Source: Pseudomonas reidholzensis
Lineage (GTDB): Bacteria > Pseudomonadota > Gammaproteobacteria > Pseudomonadales > Pseudomonadaceae
Direction of reading: 5' to 3'
Length of the DNA: 64,000 nt
NCBI RefSeq assembly: GCF_900536025.1
Contig: NZ_UNOZ01000031.1
Coordinates: forward strand, 186,001-250,000
In this document: in pieces, positions 44,468 to 52,933 of the stretch
Layout of the letters: each line of letters opens with the position of its first letter
Numbering within the stretch: the stretch's first letter is position 1
The notes under the pieces: generated by a model
The model's database searches: none
What the model was told of the DNA's origin: nothing
The model's input: only the letters and a program-made list of their open reading frames with translations
Program-made: the position numbers and the translations under genes

Positions 44468-44653
44468 GTACTGGACTCCAGGCTGACGGTAAGGGTGGTC
44501 TGAAGCGGCATTTCCCCTCCAAACGATTGCGACCTAGGCTCAAGGTAATGGTGCCTGGTGCATCGCGGAAGCAGCTCGCCCGACCACTCGTTGTATGTTT
44601 AATCAAAATACTGCCATCAAAAGGGCTTGTTTTCTATCCCGCAACGCATAATC

Positions 44654-44671
44654 TTGTTATTCCAATAACAA
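44654..44671. promoter_or_regulatory. HexR-like palindrome in the edd-gap intergenic region
   Basis: TTGTTATTCCAATAACAA is a perfect 8-bp inverted repeat around CC and matches the TTGT...ACAA form of HexR operators. It lies in the 282-base divergent spacer, 79 bases before the gap start codon. Confidence 0.75.
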
Positions 44672-44749
44672 AACCGTTTCAGTGAAGGCAGCTATTTCGG
44701 CCACAGACGTTGTGCCACAGCCTTCCCCCGACTGCCAGAGGTATTGCCC

Positions 44750-45751
44750 ATGACCCTTCGCATCGCCATCAATGGATTCGGCCGCATCGGACGCAACGTC
44801 CTGCGCGCACTGTATACCCAAGGTTACCGTCAGGACCTGCAGGTCGTCGCCATCAATGACCTGGGCGACAGCGCGATGAACGCCCACCTGCTCAAATATG
44901 ACAGCGTGCACGGCATTTTCGACGCCGAAGTCGCCGCCGATCACGAAAGCCTGACCGTCAACGGTGACCGGATTGCCGTCAGTGCCATTCGCAACCCGGC
45001 CGAGCTGCCCTGGAAAGCCGAGGCGATCGACGTGGTGTTCGAATGCACCGGGCTGTTCACCGACCGGGCCAAGGCCGCTGCCCACCTGAGCGCCGGCGCC
45101 GGCAAGGTGATCATCTCGGCACCGGGCAAGGGCGTCGATGCGACCGTGGTCTACGGGGTCAACCATGACGTGCTGCGGGCCTCGCACCAGATCATCTCCA
45201 GCGCCTCCTGCACCACCAACTGCCTGGCGCCGATCGCCCAGGTGCTGCACCGTGAATTCGGCATCGAGCAAGGCCTGATGACCACCATCCATGCCTACAC
45301 CAACGACCAGGTGCTGACCGACGTCTATCACAGCGACCCATACCGCGCGCGCTCGGCGACCCAGTCGATGATCCCGAGCAAGACCGGCGCCGCCGAGGCG
45401 GTCGGGCTGGTGCTGCCGGAGCTCGCAGGCAAGCTCACTGGCATGGCCGTGCGGGTGCCGGTGATCAACGTCTCCCTGGTCGACCTGACCGTGAACCTCA
45501 AGCGCGATGCCAGTGCCGATGAGGTCAACCAGTTGTTCCTCGAAGCCAGCCGGCACTCGCGCGTGCTCGGCTATAACGCGCTGCCGCTGGTGTCGTGCGA
45601 CTTCAACCACAACCCGCTGTCGTCGATCTTCGACGCCAACCACACCCGCGCCAACGGTCGCATGCTCAAGGTGCTGGCCTGGTACGACAACGAGTGGGGC
45701 TTCTCCAACCGCATGCTGGATAACTGCCTGGCGCTGTGTAACGCACGCTAG
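44750..45751 (+). CDS. gap: Glyceraldehyde-3-phosphate dehydrogenase
   Basis: This 333-residue enzyme oxidises glyceraldehyde 3-phosphate made by Eda. It has the NAD-binding start INGFGRIGRNVLRAL and the catalytic Cys154 in SASCTTNC, plus ARSATQSMIPSKTGAAEAVG and WYDNEWGFSNRM. The ATG at 44750 follows AGAGG; a TTG six bases upstream is less likely. Divergent from edd and next to a HexR-like palindrome, it is the catabolic, glucose-induced isoenzyme. Confidence 0.97.
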   Translation: MTLRIAINGFGRIGRNVLRALYTQGYRQDLQVVAINDLGDSAMNAHLLKYDSVHGIFDAEVAADHESLTVNGDRIAVSAIRNPAELPWKAEAIDVVFECTGLFTDRAKAAAHLSAGAGKVIISAPGKGVDATVVYGVNHDVLRASHQIISSASCTTNCLAPIAQVLHREFGIEQGLMTTIHAYTNDQVLTDVYHSDPYRARSATQSMIPSKTGAAEAVGLVLPELAGKLTGMAVRVPVINVSLVDLTVNLKRDASADEVNQLFLEASRHSRVLGYNALPLVSCDFNHNPLSSIFDANHTRANGRMLKVLAWYDNEWGFSNRMLDNCLALCNAR

Positions 45752-45770
45752 ACAGGCACGCTGGCCAAGC

Positions 45771-45794
45771 GTGGGAGCGGCGATTCGCTCCCAC
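45771..45794 (+). terminator. Hairpin downstream of gap
   Basis: GTGGGAGCG and CGCTCCCAC form a perfect 9-bp stem around a six-base loop, 20 bases after the gap stop. No T run follows, so termination efficiency is uncertain; it resembles a REP half-unit. Confidence 0.5.
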
Positions 45795-45871
45795 ATGGCC
45801 GCGAGCAGGCCGGCACGGAGAAATCAACTTACCAATTCTTTACCCCATCAAGGCTTGACCTAGAGCATGGA

Positions 45872-45886
45872 TGATAAGCATTATCA
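45872..45886. promoter_or_regulatory. Fur box upstream of the heme-uptake sigma factor
   Basis: TGATAAGCATTATCA is a perfect inverted repeat of the classical Fur half-site, 27 bases before the sigma factor start. Under iron sufficiency Fur would repress the sigma gene and so the whole locus. Confidence 0.85.
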
Positions 45887-45913
45887 TTCACCCCGCACCG
45901 GTCAGGTTTCCTC

Positions 45914-46426
45914 GTGAGTCAGTCTCGCTTCAACACCGTCTTCCTTACCCAGCGTCTCAGCCTGCTGCGCACGCTGCAGGGCATGGTGGGCAACCCCAGC
46001 ACGGCTGAAGACCTGCTGCAGGAAACCTACCTGCGGGTCACCCGCGCCCTGGGTGAACGGCCGATCGAGCACCTTGAGCCGTTTGTCTTCCAGACTGCCC
46101 GCAACCTCGCCCTGGACCACCTGCGCGCCCGCCGCGTGCAGGCCCGGACCCTGGTCGACGACGTGCCCGACGAGGTCTTGCACAATGTCGCCGCGCCCAC
46201 CAGCAGCAGCGAGGACGCCGCCCACGCCGAGCAGTTGCTCAAGCACCTGAGCGTCAGCCTTGGCCAACTCAGCACGCGCCAGCAGCGGATCTTCATCCTC
46301 AGCCGCCTGCACGGCGCCAGCTACCTGGAAATCGCCGAGCAACTGAATGTCTCTGCCAGCACGGTACAGAAGGAACTGAAACTGATCATGGCCATCTGCA
46401 TGGGCGTGGCCGACCGGCTCAAGTGA
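45914..46426 (+). CDS. ECF sigma factor, FecI-like
   Basis: This 170-residue protein has sigma region 2 (AEDLLQETYLRVTRAL, VFQTARNLALDHLRARR) and region 4 (LSTRQQRIFILSRLHGASYLEIAEQLNVSASTV in pieces) and no regions 1 or 3, as in iron-starvation ECF factors. The GTG at 45914 is preferred: the Fur box and AGGTTT lie just upstream and the family starts here. It should be activated by the anti-sigma protein encoded next when the TonB receptor binds its ligand. Confidence 0.94.
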   Translation: MSQSRFNTVFLTQRLSLLRTLQGMVGNPSTAEDLLQETYLRVTRALGERPIEHLEPFVFQTARNLALDHLRARRVQARTLVDDVPDEVLHNVAAPTSSSEDAAHAEQLLKHLSVSLGQLSTRQQRIFILSRLHGASYLEIAEQLNVSASTVQKELKLIMAICMGVADRLK

Positions 46427-46518
46427 AGCGACCGCTCGCCCGCGCATGAGGCAAAACCCTTGCCTTGCCCCGTCGCAGCCGTGATGATTTGCAAAAACGC
46501 TCATCGCAAGGATCCCCC

Positions 46519-47481
46519 GTGACCGACCGCCCCGTCCCTCCCCCGTCACCCGCCGGGCCCGATGCCCGCGCCCGTGCCATGGACGAGGCACTGGACTGGC
46601 TGGTGCGCCTGCAGTGCGCCAGCGAAGCCGATACCCGCGACTTCGAGGCGTGGCTGAGCGCGGCCGCGGAAAACGCCGAGGCCTACGTCGAGGCCGAAGC
46701 CCTGTGGAATGGCGCGGCGCTGCGCCAGGCCGCGGTGCAGGTGCACCAGCAGCAACGCAAGACCGTTGGCGGGCGCCTGCGCCGCCACTGGAAACCGCTG
46801 GCGACGGCCGCGCTGCTGCTGGTCGGGCTGTTCACCGCTGGCAACCTGCCGGTGCGCCTGCAGGCCGACCACCTGACCGTGGTCGGCGAACGGCAACGGC
46901 TGCAACTGGACGACGGCGCCAAAGTCCTGCTCAACACCAACTCGGCCTTCGCCAGCGAGCGGCGCGACGGCCGGCCGGTTGCCCGCCTGTTGCAGGGCGA
47001 GGCGTACTTCCAGGTGACCGGCGACAGCCCGCTGCCGCTCGAAGTGCAAGCCGGCCCGCTGCGCGCGCAGGTACGCGACACTGACTTTGCCGTGCGGTAT
47101 CTGGATGGCGAGGCGCAGGTCCGCGTGCAGCGCGGTGATGTCGACTTGCAGGCCGCCAGCAACCAGCGCGTGCGGCTCAGCGCCGGCGACAGCATCAGCG
47201 TCGGCCCGCAGGGTTTTGGCCAGCGCCTGCGCCCGGACATGCACAAGGACCTGGCCTGGATCGAGGGCCGCCTGGTGTTCGAGAACTGCCCGTTGAGCCA
47301 GGTGCTGGCAGAGGTACGCCGCTACTACCCGGGCTGGATCATCAGCCGCAACGCGCAGCTCGAGCAGGTCTCGGTGACCGGCAACTACCGCCTTGACCAG
47401 CCGCTGGAAACCCTGCGCGCGCTGGCGCACATCACCTCCGCGACCCTGCACGAATACCCGGCGGTGGTCATTCTCAACTGA
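46519..47481 (+). CDS. FecR-type anti-sigma/sigma regulator
   Basis: This 320-residue membrane protein has an N-terminal cytoplasmic sigma-binding domain (ALDWLVRLQCASEADTRDFEAW), one membrane helix (about 95-110, PLATAALLLVGLFTAG), the FecR periplasmic domain with LLQGEAYFQV, and a C-terminal STN-like part (LSQVLAEVRRYYPGWI). The GTG at 46519 is chosen because AAGGA lies six bases upstream; the frame is open to 46465. It transduces the receptor signal to the sigma factor. Confidence 0.92.
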   Translation: MTDRPVPPPSPAGPDARARAMDEALDWLVRLQCASEADTRDFEAWLSAAAENAEAYVEAEALWNGAALRQAAVQVHQQQRKTVGGRLRRHWKPLATAALLLVGLFTAGNLPVRLQADHLTVVGERQRLQLDDGAKVLLNTNSAFASERRDGRPVARLLQGEAYFQVTGDSPLPLEVQAGPLRAQVRDTDFAVRYLDGEAQVRVQRGDVDLQAASNQRVRLSAGDSISVGPQGFGQRLRPDMHKDLAWIEGRLVFENCPLSQVLAEVRRYYPGWIISRNAQLEQVSVTGNYRLDQPLETLRALAHITSATLHEYPAVVILN

Positions 47482-47607
47482 CCTCGGATTTATTTTTACG
47501 CGATCACGCCACCCCACGCGTCTCGTTATAGCCAATGCAACTGATTCTTGTTTTTAAGCAGGAACAGATCGCACCTATAACAGTTCGCGCGTCTGGGAGC
47601 GCCTTCG

Positions 47608-50214
47608 ATGTCCACAGGTCAAACTCGCCCGTCTCCATCTACCCGCCGCAGGGGGCAACTGTCCCTGCTTACCCTGGCGCTGCTCGCCAGCGGTGCCTGC
47701 AGCCTGCCCGCGCTGGCCGTCGAGCCGGCCCAGGCCAGCAGCCCGCGCATGGGCGACTATCGCTTTGCGATCGCCCAACAGCCGCTGGTCGCGGCGATCA
47801 ACGCCTTCAGCGAAGTGACGGGCTGGCAGGTCGGTTTCAGTTCTGAACTCGCCGAGGGCGTGTCCTCGCCCGGCGTGCAGGGCTCGCTGAGCCCGCAAGC
47901 CGCACTCAAGCGCCTGCTCAATGGTACCGGCCTGAGCTACCGCAAGATCAGCAACGGCAATGTGGTGCTCGAACGCCAGTCGGCAGGTAACGCGATCGCC
48001 CTGCAACAGATGACCGTCAGCGCCACCCGCAGCGCCCAGGATGTCAGCCAGGTGCCGAGCAGCGTCAGCGTGCAGACCCGCGAGCAGCTCGATCGGCAGA
48101 ACGTCAACACCATTCACGACCTGGTCCGCTACGAGCCGGGCGTGTCGGTGTCGGGCACCGGACAGCGCAGCGGGCTGAACGGCTACAACATCCGCGGCAT
48201 CGACGGTGACCGGATTCTTACCCAGGTCGATGGTGTGTCGGTCCCTGACAGCTTCTTCTACGGCCCCTACGCGCAGACCCAACGCAACTATGTCGATCCA
48301 GAAATCGTCAAGCGCGTGGAGATCCTCCGCGGCCCGGCGTCGGTGCTGTATGGCAGCAATGCCATTGGTGGCGCGGTCAGCTACTTCACTCTCGACCCGG
48401 ATGACATCATCAAGCCGGGCAAAGACGTCGGCGCGCGCCTCAAGACTGGCTACAGCTCGGCCGACGAGAGCTGGCTGACTTCGGCCACCGTCGCCGGTCG
48501 CCAGGGCGATTTCGATGGCCTGCTGCACCTGAGCCAGCGCAATGGCCACGAGAAGGAATCGTACGGCGAACACGGCGGCACCGGACTCGACCGCAGCGCG
48601 GCCAACCCGGAAGACGTGCGCACCACCAACATTCTCGCCAAGGCCGGCTGGAACTACGCCGACGACGCACGCCTGGGCATCACCTACGAGCGCTACAAGG
48701 ATAACCGCGAGCAAAATATCCTCAGTGCCGTCGGCGGGCCCTTCATCCCGGGGATGGGTGCATCGGGCATGTACCGTTCGCGCACCAGCGACGATACCGT
48801 CAGCCGCGAACGGTTTGGCATCAACCACGCGTTCGGCCTCGACAGCGTTGTCGCCGACAACGTCAAGTGGAGCCTGAACTACCAGATCGCCAAGACCGAC
48901 CAGAACACCGAGGAGCTTTACGTTCCCATCGTCCGCCAGGTACTGCGCACGCGCAACACGACCTACAAGGACCGCCAGTGGGTGTTCGACGCGCAGGCCG
49001 ACAAGGCCTTTGCGATTGGCCCGACCGACCACCTGCTGACCTACGGCACCACCCTCAAGCACGAGAAGGTCACCGGCTCCCGCAGCGGTGACGCGACCTG
49101 TGTCGCGGTCGGCTCAGGGTGCGCCTCGGCCGGCGCCAGCTATCCCGGGTATGTCCAGGCGCTGGTCAGCGACTTCCCCGACCCGACCATCAACACCTAC
49201 AGCCTGTTCGTCCAGGACGAGATCCGCTGGAACCAATGGACCTTCCTGCCAGGCCTGCGCTACGACTACACCCAGCTCAAGCCGCACATGACCGATGCCT
49301 ACCTGCGCGGTCTGCAGGGATCCTCGACCACCCCTGCCGACCAGGTCGACGACGCGCAGAAAAACTGGCACCAGTTCTCGCCCAAGCTCGGCGTGACCTA
49401 TGCCTTCAACGACAATTACACCTGGTACGGCCAGTACGCCGAAGGCTTCCGCACACCGAGCGCCAAGTCGCTGTACGGCCGCTTCGAAAATCCGGGTCTG
49501 GGCTATGTAGTCGAGCCCAACCCCGGCCTGGAACCGGAGAAAAGCAAGAGCTATGAAACCGGCCTGCGTGGCAACTTCGACGCCGGTAATTTCGATGTGG
49601 CGGTGTTCTACAACAAGTACCGCGACTTCATCAACGAAGAGGCGGTGCAGTCCGCCGACCTGGGCAACAGTTTCCAGGCCAGCAACATCAAGCACGCCAC
49701 GATCAAGGGAACGGAGATCAAGGGTCGCCTGAACCTGGACTACTTCGGCGCGCCCGAGGGCCTCTACTCGATCGGCTCGGTCGCCTATCTGTACGGTCGC
49801 AACGACGATGACGGCCAGCCACTGAACAGCATCAACCCGCTGACCGGCGTGTTCGGCCTGGGCTACGAGCAGGCCGACTACGGCACCTTGCTCAGCTGGA
49901 CCCTGGTCAAACGCAAGAACCGTGTCGACGACACCCGCTTCTTCGCACCTGACGGTTCCAGCTCGCGCTTCCGTACCCCTGGCTACGGGGTGCTGGACCT
50001 GACCGGTTTCTACAAGATCACCGACGACCTGACCGTCAATGGCGGCCTGTACAACCTCACCGACAAGAAGTACTGGCAGTGGGATGACGTGCGCAAATAC
50101 GCCAGCGTCGGCGCCAATGGCCAGAGCGAGGCGGCCGTCACCCAGCCGGCCAACCTCGACCGCCTGACCGCGCCGGGCCGCAACTTCGCCATCAACCTGA
50201 TCTGGGATATCTGA
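47608..50214 (+). CDS. TonB-dependent heme/hemoprotein receptor with signalling domain
   Basis: This 868-residue outer-membrane receptor has a signal peptide ending near ALA (about residue 37), a secretin/TonB short N-terminal domain at about 50-117 (FAIAQQPLVAAINAFSEVTGW), a plug from about 130 (RVEILRGPASVLYGSNAIGGAV), and a 22-stranded barrel. FRTPSAKSLYGRFENPG and PNPGLEPEKS resemble the FRAP/NPxL heme-receptor box, though no His lies between them. The signalling domain, neighbouring sigma/anti-sigma pair and downstream heme oxygenase support a HasR-like, autoregulated heme uptake receptor. Confidence 0.9.
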   Translation: MSTGQTRPSPSTRRRGQLSLLTLALLASGACSLPALAVEPAQASSPRMGDYRFAIAQQPLVAAINAFSEVTGWQVGFSSELAEGVSSPGVQGSLSPQAALKRLLNGTGLSYRKISNGNVVLERQSAGNAIALQQMTVSATRSAQDVSQVPSSVSVQTREQLDRQNVNTIHDLVRYEPGVSVSGTGQRSGLNGYNIRGIDGDRILTQVDGVSVPDSFFYGPYAQTQRNYVDPEIVKRVEILRGPASVLYGSNAIGGAVSYFTLDPDDIIKPGKDVGARLKTGYSSADESWLTSATVAGRQGDFDGLLHLSQRNGHEKESYGEHGGTGLDRSAANPEDVRTTNILAKAGWNYADDARLGITYERYKDNREQNILSAVGGPFIPGMGASGMYRSRTSDDTVSRERFGINHAFGLDSVVADNVKWSLNYQIAKTDQNTEELYVPIVRQVLRTRNTTYKDRQWVFDAQADKAFAIGPTDHLLTYGTTLKHEKVTGSRSGDATCVAVGSGCASAGASYPGYVQALVSDFPDPTINTYSLFVQDEIRWNQWTFLPGLRYDYTQLKPHMTDAYLRGLQGSSTTPADQVDDAQKNWHQFSPKLGVTYAFNDNYTWYGQYAEGFRTPSAKSLYGRFENPGLGYVVEPNPGLEPEKSKSYETGLRGNFDAGNFDVAVFYNKYRDFINEEAVQSADLGNSFQASNIKHATIKGTEIKGRLNLDYFGAPEGLYSIGSVAYLYGRNDDDGQPLNSINPLTGVFGLGYEQADYGTLLSWTLVKRKNRVDDTRFFAPDGSSSRFRTPGYGVLDLTGFYKITDDLTVNGGLYNLTDKKYWQWDDVRKYASVGANGQSEAAVTQPANLDRLTAPGRNFAINLIWDI

Positions 50215-50345
50215 CCCAGCGCGTTTTGCCAGTGGCGGCCCCGCGATAGGGCCGCCCCTTGCACAACGCGGGTGAGGTTTTTTTACTGTCCCGCGCCTGC
50301 TTGTTCGTCTTGTCATTAGACCCCCTATTTCCCAAGGACCTGCCC

Positions 50346-50951
50346 ATGACCGCCGCCCCCGCCGAGCGCCCGAGCCTGCGCTCGCAACGCCTGAACCAGA
50401 TCACCCACGCGCCGCACAGCGAGCTGGACGCGCTGGTCAAAGCCCATGCGCCGTTCGACAGCCGCGCAAGCTTTGCCCGCTTCGTGGTCGCCCAATACCT
50501 GTTCCAGTCCGAACTGCAGGCCCTGTACACCGATCCGCAACTGATCGCGATCGTCCCTGACCTGGCCCAGCGCTGCCGCGCCGAGCAAGCCCGCCTGGAC
50601 CTCGCCGACCTCGACACCGAGGCCCCCGCCCCGCTCGCTGGCGCCCTGCAGACGCCGAGCCTGGGCGAGGCGCTGGGCTGGATCTTCGTCTCCGAAGGCT
50701 CCAAACTGGGCGCCGCGTTCCTGATCAAGCGTGCTGTGGCCCTCGAGCTGTCTGACAGCTTTGGCGCACGCCACCTCGGCGAACCGGCCGGTGGCCGTGC
50801 CGAAGGCTGGAAGCAGTTCACCCGGATCCTCGACGGCCTGGCGCTGTCGGCCGAAGAAGAAGCCGCCGCCGAGCGCGGTGCCGTGGCCGCCTTCGAGCGT
50901 TTCACCACGCTGCTCAAGCATGCCTACGCTGCAGACGCCGCGCTGGCCTGA
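50346..50951 (+). CDS. hemO: Heme oxygenase, HemO/PigA type
   Basis: This 201-residue protein resembles Pseudomonas PigA/HemO: RSQRLNQITHAPHSELDALV with a proximal His near residue 24, FARFVVAQYLFQSELQALY, and GWIFVSEGSKLGAAFLIKRA, the distal helix. It opens heme to biliverdin, CO and iron in the cytoplasm. The start at 50346 follows AAGGACC; the open frame before it is not similar to the family. It lies 131 bases behind the heme receptor. Confidence 0.94.
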   Translation: MTAAPAERPSLRSQRLNQITHAPHSELDALVKAHAPFDSRASFARFVVAQYLFQSELQALYTDPQLIAIVPDLAQRCRAEQARLDLADLDTEAPAPLAGALQTPSLGEALGWIFVSEGSKLGAAFLIKRAVALELSDSFGARHLGEPAGGRAEGWKQFTRILDGLALSAEEEAAAERGAVAAFERFTTLLKHAYAADAALA

Positions 50952-51003
50952 TACGCTTTACCCGGCCACGGCGCCCGTGGCCGGCCGTCCTTGCAGTGAG
51001 ACC

Positions 51004-51417
51004 ATGACCCGACTTGCCCGCTCGAAACTGTCCCGCCTGCTGTATGGCATCCTGGCTTATGTGAGCCTGGGGATCGGCCTGGTCGCGATCGTCATCCCGG
51101 GCCTGCCGACCACCGAGTTCATCCTCCTCGCCGCCTGGGCCGCGACCCGCAGCTCGCCGCGCCTGAGCGCCTGGCTAGAAAACCACCGGCTGTTCGGGCC
51201 GATCCTCTACAACTGGCGCAACGGCAAGGTCATCCAGCGCCGGGCCAAGGTCAGCGCGACCCTCAGCATGCTGTTTTGCGCTGCCCTGATGCTGACCTTT
51301 CTCGACCACCACTGGCCGGTGTTCCTGGCAATCGGCGGCATGACCCTGGGCAACCTGTGGATCTGGTCGCGCCCCGAGCGCGCCACGCCACCGGCTTCGG
51401 GCTGCAACGCCAACTGA
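51004..51417 (+). CDS. DUF454 (YbaN-like) inner membrane protein
   Basis: This 137-residue protein has two to three membrane helices and the DUF454 signature GIVIPGLPTTEF-like stretch (VIPGLPTTEFILLAAWAATRSS) followed by SPRLSAWLENHRLFGPIL. The family has no established biochemical function. It follows the heme oxygenase by 52 bases on the same strand, and may be part of the iron-controlled transcript. Confidence 0.88.
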   Translation: MTRLARSKLSRLLYGILAYVSLGIGLVAIVIPGLPTTEFILLAAWAATRSSPRLSAWLENHRLFGPILYNWRNGKVIQRRAKVSATLSMLFCAALMLTFLDHHWPVFLAIGGMTLGNLWIWSRPERATPPASGCNAN

Positions 51418-51474
51418 GTAGTTGCGTCATCGCCGAGGATGTACTGCACTTGGACCCACCAAGGAGGATCCTGC

Positions 51475-52824
51475 ATGCAGTCGTTGCTCGAGAACATGAC
51501 CCACGAACTGGCCCTTGATAGCGCCGCGATCCGCTGGCAAGGCGTAGGGGTACTGCCTTCGACCTTTGCCGTGAGCGAGCTGGCCGCCGCCAGCATCGGC
51601 GCCGCCGGCCTGGCCCTGGCCCAGTTGCTCGCGCAACAGAGCGACAGCTGCCCGCTGGTCCGGGTCGACCGCCGCCTGGCCTCGTTCTGGTTCGCCAGCA
51701 GCCTGCGCCCGCAGGGTTGGCAGGCACCCGGCCTGTGGGACGCGATCGCCGGCGACTACCCGACCCGCGACGGCTGGATCCGCCTGCACACCAATGCTCC
51801 ACATCACCGTGCCGCCGTCGAGCGGGTGCTGGGCGCCTGCAACGAACGTGCGCAGGTGGCCGCGCAGGTCGCGCGCTGGACTGGCGATGAGCTGGAAACC
51901 GCAGTGGTGGCGGCGGGAGGCTGTGCGGCGCAGATGCGCAGTTGGCTCGACTGGTGCGCGCATCCGCAGGGTCAGGCGGTGAATCGTCAGCCGTTGGTCC
52001 TGCGCGAAACCTTCAGCGCCGACCCGCCACCCCTCTGGAGCGGCAGCCGGGCGCGGCCGCTGGCCGGCGTCAAGGTGCTCGACCTCACCCGCATCCTCGC
52101 CGGGCCCATTGCCACCCGCCTGCTGGCCGGGTTTGGCGCCCAGGTGTTGCGCATCGACCCGCCTGGCTGGGAAGAACCCGCAGTGGTGGCCGAAGTCAGC
52201 CTGGGCAAGCGCTGCGCCCGTCTGGATTTGCGCGACCCGATTGACCGGCAACAGTTCGAAGGCTTGCTGGCGGACGCCGACATTCTGGTCCACGGCTACC
52301 GCGCCGAGGCCCTCGAGCGGCTCGGCCTAGGCCATGAACGGCGGCGCCAGCTCAACCCCGGGCTGGTCGACGTGAGCCTCAACGCCTATGGCTGGGCAGG
52401 CCCCTGGGAGGGCCGACGCGGCTTCGACAGCCTGGTGCAGATGAGCACCGGTATCGCCCGTGAGGGCATGCGCTGGCAGCAGGCGGACCATCCGGTGCCG
52501 CTGCCGGTGCAGGCGCTGGACCATGCCACCGGTTACCTGATCGCGGCCGAGGCGATTCGCGGGCTGGCGCAGCGGCTGCGCGACGGCAGCGGCAGCCGTG
52601 CGCGGCTGTCACTGGCGCGCACGGCGAAGCTGCTGATCGAGCAGGGCACGCTGAGTGATGACCTGCCGTTGGCGCTGGAGACGCCGGAAGATCTTGATCC
52701 ACGTATCGAGCACACGCCTTGGGGATTGGCGCAGCGGCTCAAGGGACCGTTGCAGGTCGGCGAGGCCGCCTTGCAGTGGGATCTGGGGGCTTGTGAGCTG
52801 GGGTCTGCGCAGCCCCGATGGTGA
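51475..52824 (+). CDS. CaiB/BaiF (family III) CoA-transferase-like protein
   Basis: This 449-residue protein contains the family III CoA-transferase start GVKVLDLTRILAGPIATRLL, but at about residue 195 rather than at the N-terminus. It is followed by GAQVLRIDPP, LADADILVHGYR and VQALDHATGYL, which hold the usual conserved Asp. The first 190 residues look like a second, degenerate half of the same fold. The start at 51475 follows a strong AAGGAGG. Substrate and relation to the heme locus are unknown. Confidence 0.85.
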   Translation: MQSLLENMTHELALDSAAIRWQGVGVLPSTFAVSELAAASIGAAGLALAQLLAQQSDSCPLVRVDRRLASFWFASSLRPQGWQAPGLWDAIAGDYPTRDGWIRLHTNAPHHRAAVERVLGACNERAQVAAQVARWTGDELETAVVAAGGCAAQMRSWLDWCAHPQGQAVNRQPLVLRETFSADPPPLWSGSRARPLAGVKVLDLTRILAGPIATRLLAGFGAQVLRIDPPGWEEPAVVAEVSLGKRCARLDLRDPIDRQQFEGLLADADILVHGYRAEALERLGLGHERRRQLNPGLVDVSLNAYGWAGPWEGRRGFDSLVQMSTGIAREGMRWQQADHPVPLPVQALDHATGYLIAAEAIRGLAQRLRDGSGSRARLSLARTAKLLIEQGTLSDDLPLALETPEDLDPRIEHTPWGLAQRLKGPLQVGEAALQWDLGACELGSAQPRW

Positions 52825-52844
52825 ACCTGGGGCTGCGTTGCAGC

Positions 52845-52911
52845 CCATCGCGGGCAAGCCCGCTCCTACAGGAACCGCGCGCCTCTGTAGGAGCGGGCTT
52901 GCCCGCGATGG
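52845..52911. repeat. REP pair (inverted)
   Basis: CCATCGCGGGCAAGCCCGCTC and its exact inverse enclose a 13-base spacer between the CoA-transferase and the convergent arcD paralogue. The two 26- to 27-base units match perfectly. Confidence 0.9.
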
Positions 52912-52933
52912 CTTGCAACACGGCTCCACAGGC

